From assembly GCA_041917295.1 (NCBI GenBank), contig JAYRXX010000022.1:8851-72850 (forward strand): a DNA stretch of 64,000 nt, in the 5' to 3' direction. Positions 10,594-18,765 of the stretch are shown piece by piece. Positions within the stretch are counted from its first letter, which is position 1; each line of letters begins with the position of its first letter. The position numbers and the translations under genes are program-made. This stretch comes from JADKHR01 sp041917295. Lineage in GTDB: Bacteria; Elusimicrobiota; Elusimicrobia; FEN-1173. The notes beneath the pieces were generated by a model. That model was not told the origin of the DNA. It saw nothing but the letters and a program-made list of their open reading frames with translations, and made no database searches.

Positions 10594-11400
10594 TTACCCT
10601 TCCCCTTCAGCACGCACCGGAGCGGGAGGAGGAGCGATCCCCAACCGTTCTTTCACCGCGGCCACCGCTCGGGTGTGGATTTGGCACGCCCGGGATTCCG
10701 TGACACCCAACGCCGTGCCGATTTCACGAAACGTCAATTCTTCCGTGTAGTACAGGGCCAACACCAACCGTTCTTTTTCGGGCAAACTGTCTAAGGCGGT
10801 TTTCATCTGATTAATCGTTTCCTGTCTTTCCAGGGTATCCAACGCGTGGGGCCCGCCGTCTTCCATGGAGGAAGCCAGGGCCAAATCGTGGGGGCCGTCC
10901 GAGGCCATGTCCACCGCGTCCAACGAAATGGAGGTGGCGTGGGACACTTCCCAGCACAGATCCCGCATGGCCTCCGGCGACAACCCCATGGCCGTGCGAA
11001 GTTCTTCCTGGGCGGGTTCCCGCCCCAACTCCTCGCGCAGGGCGTTTTGAAACCGGCGGTAGGTTTCCACCCGCCGGCGCGCCCCCCGGCCTAACGGATC
11101 CAACCCGCGCAGATGATCCAGAACGCTCCCTTGAATCCAGCGGTAAGCGAACGTATCGAATTTCACATTGCGCGCCGGGTCGTATCGGTCGAACGCCTTG
11201 ATTAGCCCCAACGCGCCGGCGCTTTCCAAGTCGTCCCGGTCGGCTTGGGGAACCAGAACCGCTTTCATTCGACCCACGATGTAGCGAACCAACGGCGCGT
11301 GCAAGGCCAAAATCTCTTCCCGTGCGGCCGGGTCCCGGCCCTGACCGTATCGGGCCCACAGGGCTTCTATGTTGCTGGGAACCAGGGACGCGAACCCCAT
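10594..11400 (-). CDS. fliA: Flagellar sigma-28 factor FliA
   Basis: FliA directs late flagellar transcription and is held by FlgM. The 268-residue product has sigma-70 region 2 (LVRYIVGRMKAVL ... DLESAGALGLIKAFDRYDP ... KFDTFAYRWIQGSVLDHLR), region 3 and region 4 with LPEKERLVLALYYTEELTFR and the HTH GTALGVTESRACQIHTRA. The chosen ATG (11400) follows a G-rich SD-like stretch. A GTG 36 bases upstream (11436) overlaps the flhA stop (GTGA) and would add 12 residues; it could be used by coupling. Promoters of its type are visible before flgM, the hemerythrin gene and motA. Confidence 0.93.
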   Translation of the reverse strand: MGFASLVPSNIEALWARYGQGRDPAAREEILALHAPLVRYIVGRMKAVLVPQADRDDLESAGALGLIKAFDRYDPARNVKFDTFAYRWIQGSVLDHLRGLDPLGRGARRRVETYRRFQNALREELGREPAQEELRTAMGLSPEAMRDLCWEVSHATSISLDAVDMASDGPHDLALASSMEDGGPHALDTLERQETINQMKTALDSLPEKERLVLALYYTEELTFREIGTALGVTESRACQIHTRAVAAVKERLGIAPPPAPVRAEGEG

Positions 11401-11432
11401 GGTTCCACCCCCCGTTCTTTTGACGGGCAGAG

Positions 11433-13541
11433 TCACGACACCGCCACCCGGGTGGGCACGTCCACCACACCCAAGGTTTTCACCCGGGTGTCGGCCGTCA
11501 CCTCGTTGGTCGACAACACCGCCAGTTTCGGCAAGAACCGTTCAAAGTGGCGCTTCACGTAGGGGCGCAACCCCGCCGCGCACAACAGAACGGGTTTTTC
11601 CGCGCCGCTCGCGGGAGACGCCAACCGTTGGGATATGACCCGCACCAAATCGTCCGAAAAGGGCGGATCCAAAATCAGCCGCGCGCCCCGTTCGGTGCGG
11701 GACAGGTTTTCTTGCAACCGCCGTTCCACCGCGGGCGAGAGCGTGGCGCACCACAGCGTGCCGTCGGCATCACGGTACTGCTGGGAAATCTGCCGAGCCA
11801 AGGCCGCCCGGGCGTATTCCGTTAACAGGTCCGGATCTTTGCTCAACGTGGCCGCTTCGGCCAGGGATTCCAATATGACCGCCAGGTTGCGAATCGAGAC
11901 CCGCTCCGCCAACAGGTTTTGCAACACCCGATGGACCGTCCCTAACGGCAGAAGGGCGGGAACCACCTCGTCCACCGTCACGTTTTGGCCCCGGGCCTTC
12001 AAATCGTTGAGAAGCGTTTGCAGATCTTGCCGGCTCAAGATTTCGTGGGCGTGGTCCAACAAGAGTTCGGTCAAATGGGTTGCCAGCACCGCTCCGTTAT
12101 CCACCACGGTAATGCCTTCCTGGGCGGCTCGACGGCGTTCCGTGTCGGGCACCCACAGCGCCGGCAAACCGAACGCCGGTTCTTTGGCCGGGATGCCACG
12201 CAACGTCGCCGCCAGATTTCGGCTATCGTGAGCGTCGGCCAGGGCCAAAGCGTGGTTAGGCATAAGATCTCCCCGCGCCACTTCCATCCCCCGGATTTTG
12301 AGAGCGTACGTGTTGGGCGGAAGCAAACTGGAATCCCGGATTCGAACCGGTGGGACCACAAGCCCCAACTCTTTGGCCAACCGTTTGCGAATATGCCCGA
12401 CCCGTTCCAACAAATCCCCCTGGGCCCCTTCCACCAAAAAGAGCAAACCAAACCCCAGCTCCAATTCCAAAGGTTCGACCGTGAGCAACGCCGCCATGTC
12501 TTCCGGAGCGGCTTTGGTTGTTTCCGATGAGGCGGCCCGGGGCGTGGTCACCGTCACGGGCGCCTGAGCCGCCCGGCGAGCCGCGTAGGCCAACGCCGCC
12601 AGCCCGCCCCCCACCGCCAAAAAGGGAACAACCGGAAGGCCCGTGAGCACGCCGGTGACACCCAGAACGCCCATGGTCCCCGCCGCCATGCCGATGGACC
12701 GGGGGTTGGCCGACAATTGCCGCGCCCACTCCTGCCCCACCGGCGCGCGGGTGGCCGAACGGGTCACCAACACGCCCGCCGCTGTCGACACCACCAACGC
12801 GGGGATTTGGTGCGCCAGTCCGTCGCCGATGGTCAACACCGTGTAGGTGCGCAGAACGTCCAACACGTCCATGTTGCGCCGCATCATACCAATGATCACC
12901 CCGCCAATAATGTTGACCGCCACCACCACCAGCCCGGCGACCGCGTCACCGCGCACAAACTTCGAGGCACCGTCCATGGCACCGTAAAAATCCGCCTCCC
13001 TCTGAATGGCCTCCCGCCGCGCCCGGGCTTGTTTTTCGTCGATCAGGCCAGCGTTCATTTCCGCGTCCACGGCCATTTGTTTACCGGGCATGGCGTCCAA
13101 GGTGAACCGCGCCGCCACTTCCGACACCCGTTCGGAACCTTTGGTGATCACCAAAAACTGAACGACCACCAAAATCAAAAACACCACAAACCCCACCACC
13201 GCGTCGCCGCGCACCACCACTTTTCCGAACGCCTCGATCACCGCGCCGGGATTGCCCGACAACAAAATCAACTTCGTACTGGCCAGGTTCAAAGACAACC
13301 GAAACAACGTCAACCCCAGTAAAACAGATGGAAAGATTGAGAAATCGAGAACGTCCTTGATGCTCAACACCACCAGCAAGACCATCACCGACAAAGCCAA
13401 GTTGGTCACCACCAACACGCTCAGAGACCAGGGCGGGAGGGGGACGATCATGATGGACAATACCCCCAACAGGCCCACCGCGCCAAGCATGTCCCACAAC
13501 CGAACTCGGCCCTTGACCGGCACCACGTCAGCCGCGCTCAC
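11433..13541 (-). CDS. flhA: Flagellar export gate protein FlhA
   Basis: FlhA is the large membrane subunit of the flagellar type III export gate. The 702-residue protein has seven to eight hydrophobic helices in its first 330 residues, the FHIPEP-region equivalent (ALDAMPGKQMAVDAEMNAG, about 148-166), and a cytoplasmic C-terminal domain that docks chaperones. The start is GTG with AGGAGG about 10 bases upstream, overlapping the flhB stop. FlhF and FlhG, which commonly follow flhA, are absent; fliA follows directly. Confidence 0.97.
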   Translation of the reverse strand: MSAADVVPVKGRVRLWDMLGAVGLLGVLSIMIVPLPPWSLSVLVVTNLALSVMVLLVVLSIKDVLDFSIFPSVLLGLTLFRLSLNLASTKLILLSGNPGAVIEAFGKVVVRGDAVVGFVVFLILVVVQFLVITKGSERVSEVAARFTLDAMPGKQMAVDAEMNAGLIDEKQARARREAIQREADFYGAMDGASKFVRGDAVAGLVVVAVNIIGGVIIGMMRRNMDVLDVLRTYTVLTIGDGLAHQIPALVVSTAAGVLVTRSATRAPVGQEWARQLSANPRSIGMAAGTMGVLGVTGVLTGLPVVPFLAVGGGLAALAYAARRAAQAPVTVTTPRAASSETTKAAPEDMAALLTVEPLELELGFGLLFLVEGAQGDLLERVGHIRKRLAKELGLVVPPVRIRDSSLLPPNTYALKIRGMEVARGDLMPNHALALADAHDSRNLAATLRGIPAKEPAFGLPALWVPDTERRRAAQEGITVVDNGAVLATHLTELLLDHAHEILSRQDLQTLLNDLKARGQNVTVDEVVPALLPLGTVHRVLQNLLAERVSIRNLAVILESLAEAATLSKDPDLLTEYARAALARQISQQYRDADGTLWCATLSPAVERRLQENLSRTERGARLILDPPFSDDLVRVISQRLASPASGAEKPVLLCAAGLRPYVKRHFERFLPKLAVLSTNEVTADTRVKTLGVVDVPTRVAVS

Positions 13542-14620
13542 CGCGTGTGTCCTCCTATCGGCATGCGATTTTTAAGTCGGTAGACATAAGCCAATACCTC
13601 GGCAACGGCCTGATAAAGTCCCACAGGCACAGGGTCGCCTATCTCTACTTTCTTATACAAGAGTTGTGCCAAGGGCTTGTTTTCCAACAATGGAACCCCA
13701 TGGGCCAGGGCCGTTTCCCGGATCTTTTTGGCCATCAGTCCGGCCCCTTTGGCCACCACTTCGGGGGCTTTCATGCGCGGGCCGTATTGTATGGCCACAG
13801 CCAAATGGGTGGGGTTGGTGACAACCACATCGGCTTTGGGAACACGGCTCATCATGCGCCGGGACCCCATCTTGCGCATCAGTTGGCGCAACCGGGATTT
13901 GATTTGGGGATTTCCTTCGGTTTCGCGGGTTTCGTCTTTCACCTGCTGGAACGTCATGCGTAAATCCTGTTGAACCCGTCGGAATTCTTTAAAGTAATCC
14001 CACGCGGCCACCGCCACAAAAAACATCGTGCACCGCCACAGCATGGTTGACGAGACATCCCAGATCTGGGTGGCCATCTGGGCCGGCGCCAAATCCGCCA
14101 TGGCTGGCGCCAAACCCATAAAAACCTTTAGAGAAAGGTACGCGATCCAAGCAAACCCCGCGGCTTTTATGGCCGTTTTACCCGCGTCGGTCCATTGACG
14201 AAACGACACCAACCGCCCGAACCCTGGCAACGGATTGAGCCGGTCGAACTTCGGGCGGAGCAGTTGAGGCGTCATCATAAACCCCGTCTGCACCCAGCCA
14301 AAAACCAACGCCCCTCCCGCCGCCGCCACCAATATGGGCGCGAACAACAGCAAAAGACTCGTAATCGAATGTTGAATGGGTTCGAAAATGTGGGCGTCTT
14401 CGTGCGGGACCCGTGAGAGCGCCGAGCCGATATCCCCCCACAACGAGGCCCATCGGGTCCGCCACAACGCACCTATCGCGCCGATGGCCACAACCCCCAT
14501 GGCCAACGACGCGGCCGCGGGAACTTCCCGGCTGTGGGCGACGGTTCCTTCTTTGCGGGCCTTCTCCAGGCGCCGGGGAGTGGGTTTCTCTGTTTTTCCG
14601 TCGTCGGAAAAAAGGCCCAT
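13538..14620 (-). CDS. flhB: Flagellar export switch protein FlhB
   Basis: FlhB switches export from rod/hook to filament substrates by autocleavage. The 360-residue protein begins with the basic KTEKPTPRRLEKARKEGTV segment, has four membrane helices and carries the autocleavage motif NPTH within VVVTNPTHLAVAIQYG (about 265-280), followed by the conserved PLAQLLYKKVEIGDPVP. It lies between fliR and flhA in the usual order. Confidence 0.97.
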   Translation of the reverse strand: MGLFSDDGKTEKPTPRRLEKARKEGTVAHSREVPAAASLAMGVVAIGAIGALWRTRWASLWGDIGSALSRVPHEDAHIFEPIQHSITSLLLLFAPILVAAAGGALVFGWVQTGFMMTPQLLRPKFDRLNPLPGFGRLVSFRQWTDAGKTAIKAAGFAWIAYLSLKVFMGLAPAMADLAPAQMATQIWDVSSTMLWRCTMFFVAVAAWDYFKEFRRVQQDLRMTFQQVKDETRETEGNPQIKSRLRQLMRKMGSRRMMSRVPKADVVVTNPTHLAVAIQYGPRMKAPEVVAKGAGLMAKKIRETALAHGVPLLENKPLAQLLYKKVEIGDPVPVGLYQAVAEVLAYVYRLKNRMPIGGHTR

Positions 14621-14626
14621 TTGCGA

Positions 14627-15394
14627 TTAGGGAGCGAAACAGCGGGCGAACACGTCCGCCCGCTGGAAAAACTGGGCCAACAGCCTTTCGCTCATCCGGC
14701 TCAAATGGGGCGCGCACACCGCCAGCGTGACGAAACCCAACGCGGTCCTTAACGGAAAATCCAGAGACAACAGGTTCATGGCGGGGGCCGCCCTTCCCAC
14801 CAACCCCAGGGCCAAGGTCAAGATCCATATGGCCGCCGTGACGGGCGCCGCCAATTTAAAACCCGTCACGAACAGGTCCCCGAACGCGCTCGACCACGCC
14901 GCGAACGCCGACGCGCGAAACACCGCGTCACCCACCGGGGCCCATTGCAGACTGCGGGCCAACAGTTCCATTAATTTCAGGTGGCCGTCAACGGCAAAAA
15001 AAATCAACAACAGAGTCATCCGCTGGAACAACACCAACGCTTCCGCGGAATCGCCCACCGTTGGGTCGAAGAGGCCGCCCCACCCGAAGCCCAACTGTGC
15101 GGCCACCAAATGGGCCCCCATCTGTATCCCTCCCAAAAACAACGTCCAAAAACCCGCCAACGCGAGCCCCACCGCCAGTTCCATGGCGACCGCCAACGCC
15201 CAGCCGAGAGGATCGGTCGGAAACACGCGGGCCGAAGGCACCCAGGCCGCCAATAAAAAGGCCGTGATCGCGGCAAAACCCACCCGGGCCACCACGGGAA
15301 CGTCGCGCCCCCCGAACGGCGGAGCGAACGTCACGAATGCCGAGACCCGCAGGAAAATGAGAAAAAATCGCGCCACGTCCAGTTCGGTCAGCAT
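14627..15394 (-). CDS. fliR: Flagellar export gate protein FliR
   Basis: FliR is a membrane subunit of the export gate, with FliP and FliQ. The 255-residue protein has about six hydrophobic helices and the family segment GFWTLFLGGIQMGAHLVAAQ. The ATG at 15394 is chosen because AGGAG lies about 10 bases upstream; the frame is open back into fliQ. The gene sits between fliQ and flhB. Confidence 0.94.
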   Translation of the reverse strand: MLTELDVARFFLIFLRVSAFVTFAPPFGGRDVPVVARVGFAAITAFLLAAWVPSARVFPTDPLGWALAVAMELAVGLALAGFWTLFLGGIQMGAHLVAAQLGFGWGGLFDPTVGDSAEALVLFQRMTLLLIFFAVDGHLKLMELLARSLQWAPVGDAVFRASAFAAWSSAFGDLFVTGFKLAAPVTAAIWILTLALGLVGRAAPAMNLLSLDFPLRTALGFVTLAVCAPHLSRMSERLLAQFFQRADVFARCFAP

Positions 15395-15408
15395 TTTTTG
15401 GGTGACTC

Positions 15409-15678
15409 CTACTTCGCTAGGTTTGGCAGGCCCGCTAACAATCGGCCCGTAAACTGAACCAACAGGCCCCACTGCCAATGGCCGAACAACGCCACCACCA
15501 CCGCCACCAAAATCAATTTCGGAACAAACACCAAGCTCATTTCATGGACTTGCGTGGCCGCTTGGAATAAACCGATCACCACCCCAACCACCAGGCTCAC
15601 CGCCAATATGGGCCCGGCAAACAACAACGCTCCCCAAAAACATTGGCGCCAAAGTTCGGTGACGTAATCCATGCTCAT
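15409..15678 (-). CDS. fliQ: Flagellar export gate protein FliQ
   Basis: FliQ is a small export gate subunit with two membrane helices. The 89-residue product has both helices (about 15-38 and 52-75) and the conserved region GLFQAATQVHEMSLVFVPKL between them. The ATG overlaps the fliP stop (ATGA), which fixes the start. Length is typical of the family. Confidence 0.96.
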   Translation of the reverse strand: MSMDYVTELWRQCFWGALLFAGPILAVSLVVGVVIGLFQAATQVHEMSLVFVPKLILVAVVVALFGHWQWGLLVQFTGRLLAGLPNLAK

Positions 15679-16448
15679 CGGACGCTCTGGACAAGCCCCT
15701 GGGCAATCAGGGCCCACCCGTCCACCATGATGAACAGCAAAATTTTAAGCGGCAACGCCACCATGCTGGGGGGCACCATCATCATGCCCAGCGACATCAG
15801 CACGCTGGACACCCCCAAATCAATCACCAGAAAAGGGAGAAACAACAGAAACCCCATTTGGAACCCCGTTTTCAGTTCGCTCAAAACGAACGCCGTTACG
15901 AGGACAATGAACGGCACTTCGTTTTCGTTTTTGGGCGTTTCAATTTTGGCCATGCGGACGGCGAATCCCAACTCCCGTTTGCGGGTTTGGCGCAACAAAA
16001 ATTTCCGCACGGGCGCCTCGGCTTTTGGCAACACCTCGGCGGCTTTCAACGTGTTTTCCCGGTAAGGCTGAATGGCCGCTTTGTTCACCTCGTCGATGGT
16101 GGGCGCCATGACAAAACAGGTCAACACCAGGGCCAAACTGATCAGCACGTGGTTGGGCGGCGTTTGCTGGAGCGCCAGGGCTTGGCGCAACAAGCCAAAG
16201 ACAATCACGAACCGCAAAAAACAGGTGGTCATAATCAATACCGTCGGGATTAACGAAATGGCTGTGAGAATTGCCACCGTTTCAAAGACCGACGATAATC
16301 GTTGGGGTTCCGAAATGGATTTTAGGGCGCCATCCAACGCCGTTGGAAACGGGGCCACGGCGGTCGCCGCGTGAAGCCCGGCAGGCGTCAAAAAGAACAA
16401 GGCCCCCAGAGCCCCCGCCCCGATCCAGAACAACCGTTTTGGCGACAT
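15675..16448 (-). CDS. fliP: Flagellar export gate protein FliP
   Basis: FliP forms the core ring of the export gate. The 257-residue product starts MSPKRLFWIG with a signal-like hydrophobic segment, then the conserved LIPTVLIMTTCFLRFVIVFG and the C-terminal LLFLPFLVIDLGVSSVLMSL. Upstream in-frame codons overlap fliO and are not needed. fliQ follows with an ATGA overlap. Confidence 0.96.
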   Translation of the reverse strand: MSPKRLFWIGAGALGALFFLTPAGLHAATAVAPFPTALDGALKSISEPQRLSSVFETVAILTAISLIPTVLIMTTCFLRFVIVFGLLRQALALQQTPPNHVLISLALVLTCFVMAPTIDEVNKAAIQPYRENTLKAAEVLPKAEAPVRKFLLRQTRKRELGFAVRMAKIETPKNENEVPFIVLVTAFVLSELKTGFQMGFLLFLPFLVIDLGVSSVLMSLGMMMVPPSMVALPLKILLFIMVDGWALIAQGLVQSVR

Positions 16449-16458
16449 CAATGGTCGA

Positions 16459-16881
16459 TCAACCACGAGGGGGCTCCGGTTCCTTCGAGCAAGGCGTGCC
16501 CAAGTCCGCCAGCAGGCGAACGCCGTCGGCCCCAACGCCCACCAACAGCCGGCGTCCTTCCGCCTGAACCAAGCACAGCCCCGCTCGAGGGCCCAGATAG
16601 GCGCGGGCCACCACGTCCAAACCCGTTCCCCCCGCCAACGGCGCCCCGGCCCATTTCATTTTTTTCAGCCAAGGCTTGACAAAATACAACCCGCCCATCA
16701 ACAAGCCTAAGGTGAGAATCACCCGCACCACGGGGAAAGAGGGGGTCGAACCGGATTTCATAAAATCGGGTTCGGTCACCGCCGTGTCGACGGAAACCGG
16801 TTCTTGGCACCGGACCGGAACAGAGCCCCACACAACGCCCAGAACTCCCGCCGCCGCCAAAAGCGTTCGGGCTCGATTCAT
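16459..16881 (-). CDS. fliO: Flagellar biosynthesis protein FliO
   Basis: FliO helps assemble FliP into the export gate. This 140-residue protein has an N-terminal signal-like segment, a single membrane helix (VVRVILTLGLLMGGLYFVKP, about 50-70) and a small cytoplasmic domain with LDVVARAYLGPRAGLCLVQA and RRLLVGV, the usual FliO pattern. FliO is weakly conserved; its place between fliN and fliP supports the call. It overlaps fliN by an ATGA. Confidence 0.87.
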   Translation of the reverse strand: MNRARTLLAAAGVLGVVWGSVPVRCQEPVSVDTAVTEPDFMKSGSTPSFPVVRVILTLGLLMGGLYFVKPWLKKMKWAGAPLAGGTGLDVVARAYLGPRAGLCLVQAEGRRLLVGVGADGVRLLADLGTPCSKEPEPPRG

Positions 16882-17243
16882 CCGGCCACCGCCGGTTTGG
16901 CGGACCCCACGATTTCCGTGATCCGAACGCCGAACGATTCGCCCACCGCCACCAGCTCGCCGCGGGCATACAACCGTTCGTTAACCAAAATGTCGATAGG
17001 ATCGCCCGCCGCCCGATCCAGTTCCACCACCGACCCCACGCCCAACTTCAGCAGTTCTCCCAACAGCATCCGCGTTTCGCCCAACACCACGCTCACGCGC
17101 AAGGTGATGTCCATGAGCGGCGCGATGTTGGGAGCCAAAGCGTCGCCCCCTCCGCCAGGCGTTAACTCCGCCAATTTTACCGGGCGAACTTCCGGTGAAG
17201 AGGGGTCCGCCGAAGCGGCCGCTTTTTTTTCGTCGCTCGTCAT
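16878..17243 (-). CDS. fliN: Flagellar motor switch protein FliN
   Basis: FliN forms the lower C-ring with FliM and binds export substrates through FliH. This 121-residue protein has a variable N-terminus and a SpoA domain: MDITLRVSVVLGETRMLLGE, GSVVELDRAAGDPIDILVNE and ARGELVAVGESFGVRITEIV. It overlaps both fliM and fliO. No CheY-phosphatase domain (FliY type) is fused. Confidence 0.95.
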   Translation of the reverse strand: MTSDEKKAAASADPSSPEVRPVKLAELTPGGGGDALAPNIAPLMDITLRVSVVLGETRMLLGELLKLGVGSVVELDRAAGDPIDILVNERLYARGELVAVGESFGVRITEIVGSAKPAVAG

Positions 17244-18124
17244 GTTGACCTCCGATCTGTTTTAACCACCCCTAAAATTCGCAGAGCCCGGTGTCCGTTA
17301 ACCACCCCGGCCTGTCCCCGATAAAACGCCGCGGGGCCCACCATCAATACCGCCTCCGCGCCCAACCGGCCCACGTTCAACACGTCGCCGGGTTCCAAGT
17401 CCGCCATTTCGCGCAAAAAAACCTCGGGTTCGGCCAAATACGCCCGGACCGGGACCAACACGCCTTCCATCTTTTTTTTCAACAGGGGCACCATTTTCGG
17501 ATCGTGGGTCAACGCGTCGGACGGTTCGGCGGGCTTGTCCAACGTGACGGTGAGGGGTTTGACAAACGACAAGGGAAGACCCACATCCAAGGCGCAGGCC
17601 GTTCCTTGAAGGTCCAGGGAGAACCGGGTCACCACGTAGGTTTCCAAAGCGGCTTTGCGCAAGGCGGATTCGTCCGGCGGTCCCGCGGGAGGCGGAGTGA
17701 ACGCGCATTCACCCAACGTCTCCCACAGGGCGTTGATCCGGCTTAAAAAAAGTTCCATAAACCCTTCCGCCACTTTTCGTTCCACCGGCGTGGCTTCGGC
17801 AGCGCCATCTGACGGACGGGCCGGGGCGTTTAAGGCCGCGTCCACCAACGATCGCGCCGCCCGGGGGTCCAACGCCGCGTAGCCGCGGCCCGCGCCGGGA
17901 TTAATGGCGAACGCCGTCTCCACCCCGCCCGCGATCAACGGAACGGCGCCGGTGCACATATCCACAGACACAGCCTTGATTTTTAAAGCGAACCCCAATC
18001 GGTTGGCCAATTCCGCGGACATTTTGGGAGCCTGTTGAGCGTGCACGCCCAACAGCGCGTCGCGGGTTTTCCGCGACAGGGTTCCCCCCGGCGCCGGAAC
18101 GTAAGGGCGGGCGGATTCGGTCAT
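17240..18124 (-). CDS. fliM: Flagellar motor switch protein FliM
   Basis: FliM links the CheY-P signal to the rotor. The 294-residue protein has the middle CheC-like domain (about 45-215) and a C-terminal SpoA domain ending at VNGHRALRILGV. The usual N-terminal CheY-binding LSQxEIDALL motif is not visible: the start reads MTESARPYVPAPGGTLSRKT. So CheY docking may be lost or altered. No chemotaxis gene is in this window. It overlaps fliL and fliN. Confidence 0.9.
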   Translation of the reverse strand: MTESARPYVPAPGGTLSRKTRDALLGVHAQQAPKMSAELANRLGFALKIKAVSVDMCTGAVPLIAGGVETAFAINPGAGRGYAALDPRAARSLVDAALNAPARPSDGAAEATPVERKVAEGFMELFLSRINALWETLGECAFTPPPAGPPDESALRKAALETYVVTRFSLDLQGTACALDVGLPLSFVKPLTVTLDKPAEPSDALTHDPKMVPLLKKKMEGVLVPVRAYLAEPEVFLREMADLEPGDVLNVGRLGAEAVLMVGPAAFYRGQAGVVNGHRALRILGVVKTDRRST

Positions 18125-18747
18125 TGGACCAAAAATTCGGTCATGTACACATTGCTGATTTCCCCTTCTGTCAAAAATTTGTTCATTTTTTGGCGGAGGG
18201 TCTCTTTGAGCATGTCTTTGCCCGCATCGGAGCCAATGTCTTGGGCCCGAATATTGCCCAACGTGTCAACGAGACAATCGTAGATTTGATGGTCCACCAC
18301 TTTCAGTTCTTCGGCGGCCCCCTTGCTGTCGGCTTCCAGGGTGATGGACACCTTGGCGAACCGGTGGTTCGAGTCCGGCGCCAAATTGACCACCGTGGTG
18401 CGCAACGGATAGGTCAAACTCGCGCCCCCTTCCCCTTTTTCGCCCTCCCCGCCTTTCTTTTTCTTCTTTTTTTCTTTGCCTTCTTTTTTCGATTCGCCGT
18501 GGCCTTCGCCGGACGGTTTTTCAACCGCCTCTTCGTGCCCAGCCGAATCCGGGGGTTGATGGGGATCCGCCAAATTCACGGGAGTTAACGGCGCCCCCGT
18601 GGCCACAGGACCCATTTGAGCCGCGGCTTTCGCCAGCGCGTGAGTGACCACGAAATAGGACCCGGCCACGCAGACCGTCCCCGAGACACCGATCAACACC
18701 ACATCCCACAACCCTTTGAGAAGTGTTTCTTTTTCAATCAGTGCCAT
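18121..18747 (-). CDS. fliL: Flagellar basal body-associated protein FliL
   Basis: FliL is an inner membrane protein around the stator. The 208-residue protein has one N-terminal membrane helix (about 15-33) and a C-terminal periplasmic domain (about 115-208) with YPLRTTVVNLAPDSNHRFAK and the final TEFLVQ. Between them is an unusually long, low-complexity linker rich in Lys, Glu and Gly (about 80-110). It has a GGAG-type ribosome site after a 17-base gap behind flgE. Confidence 0.92.
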   Translation of the reverse strand: MALIEKETLLKGLWDVVLIGVSGTVCVAGSYFVVTHALAKAAAQMGPVATGAPLTPVNLADPHQPPDSAGHEEAVEKPSGEGHGESKKEGKEKKKKKKGGEGEKGEGGASLTYPLRTTVVNLAPDSNHRFAKVSITLEADSKGAAEELKVVDHQIYDCLVDTLGNIRAQDIGSDAGKDMLKETLRQKMNKFLTEGEISNVYMTEFLVQ

Positions 18748-18765
18748 CGGCGACGGTCTCCTTTA

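Noticed and set aside
13655..13673. Minus-strand TGGCACA-N4-TTGTA, close to a sigma-54 promoter, within flhB
   Set aside because: It falls in the highly conserved PLAQLLYKKVEIG coding region of FlhB and the -12 GC is changed to GT; probably chance.
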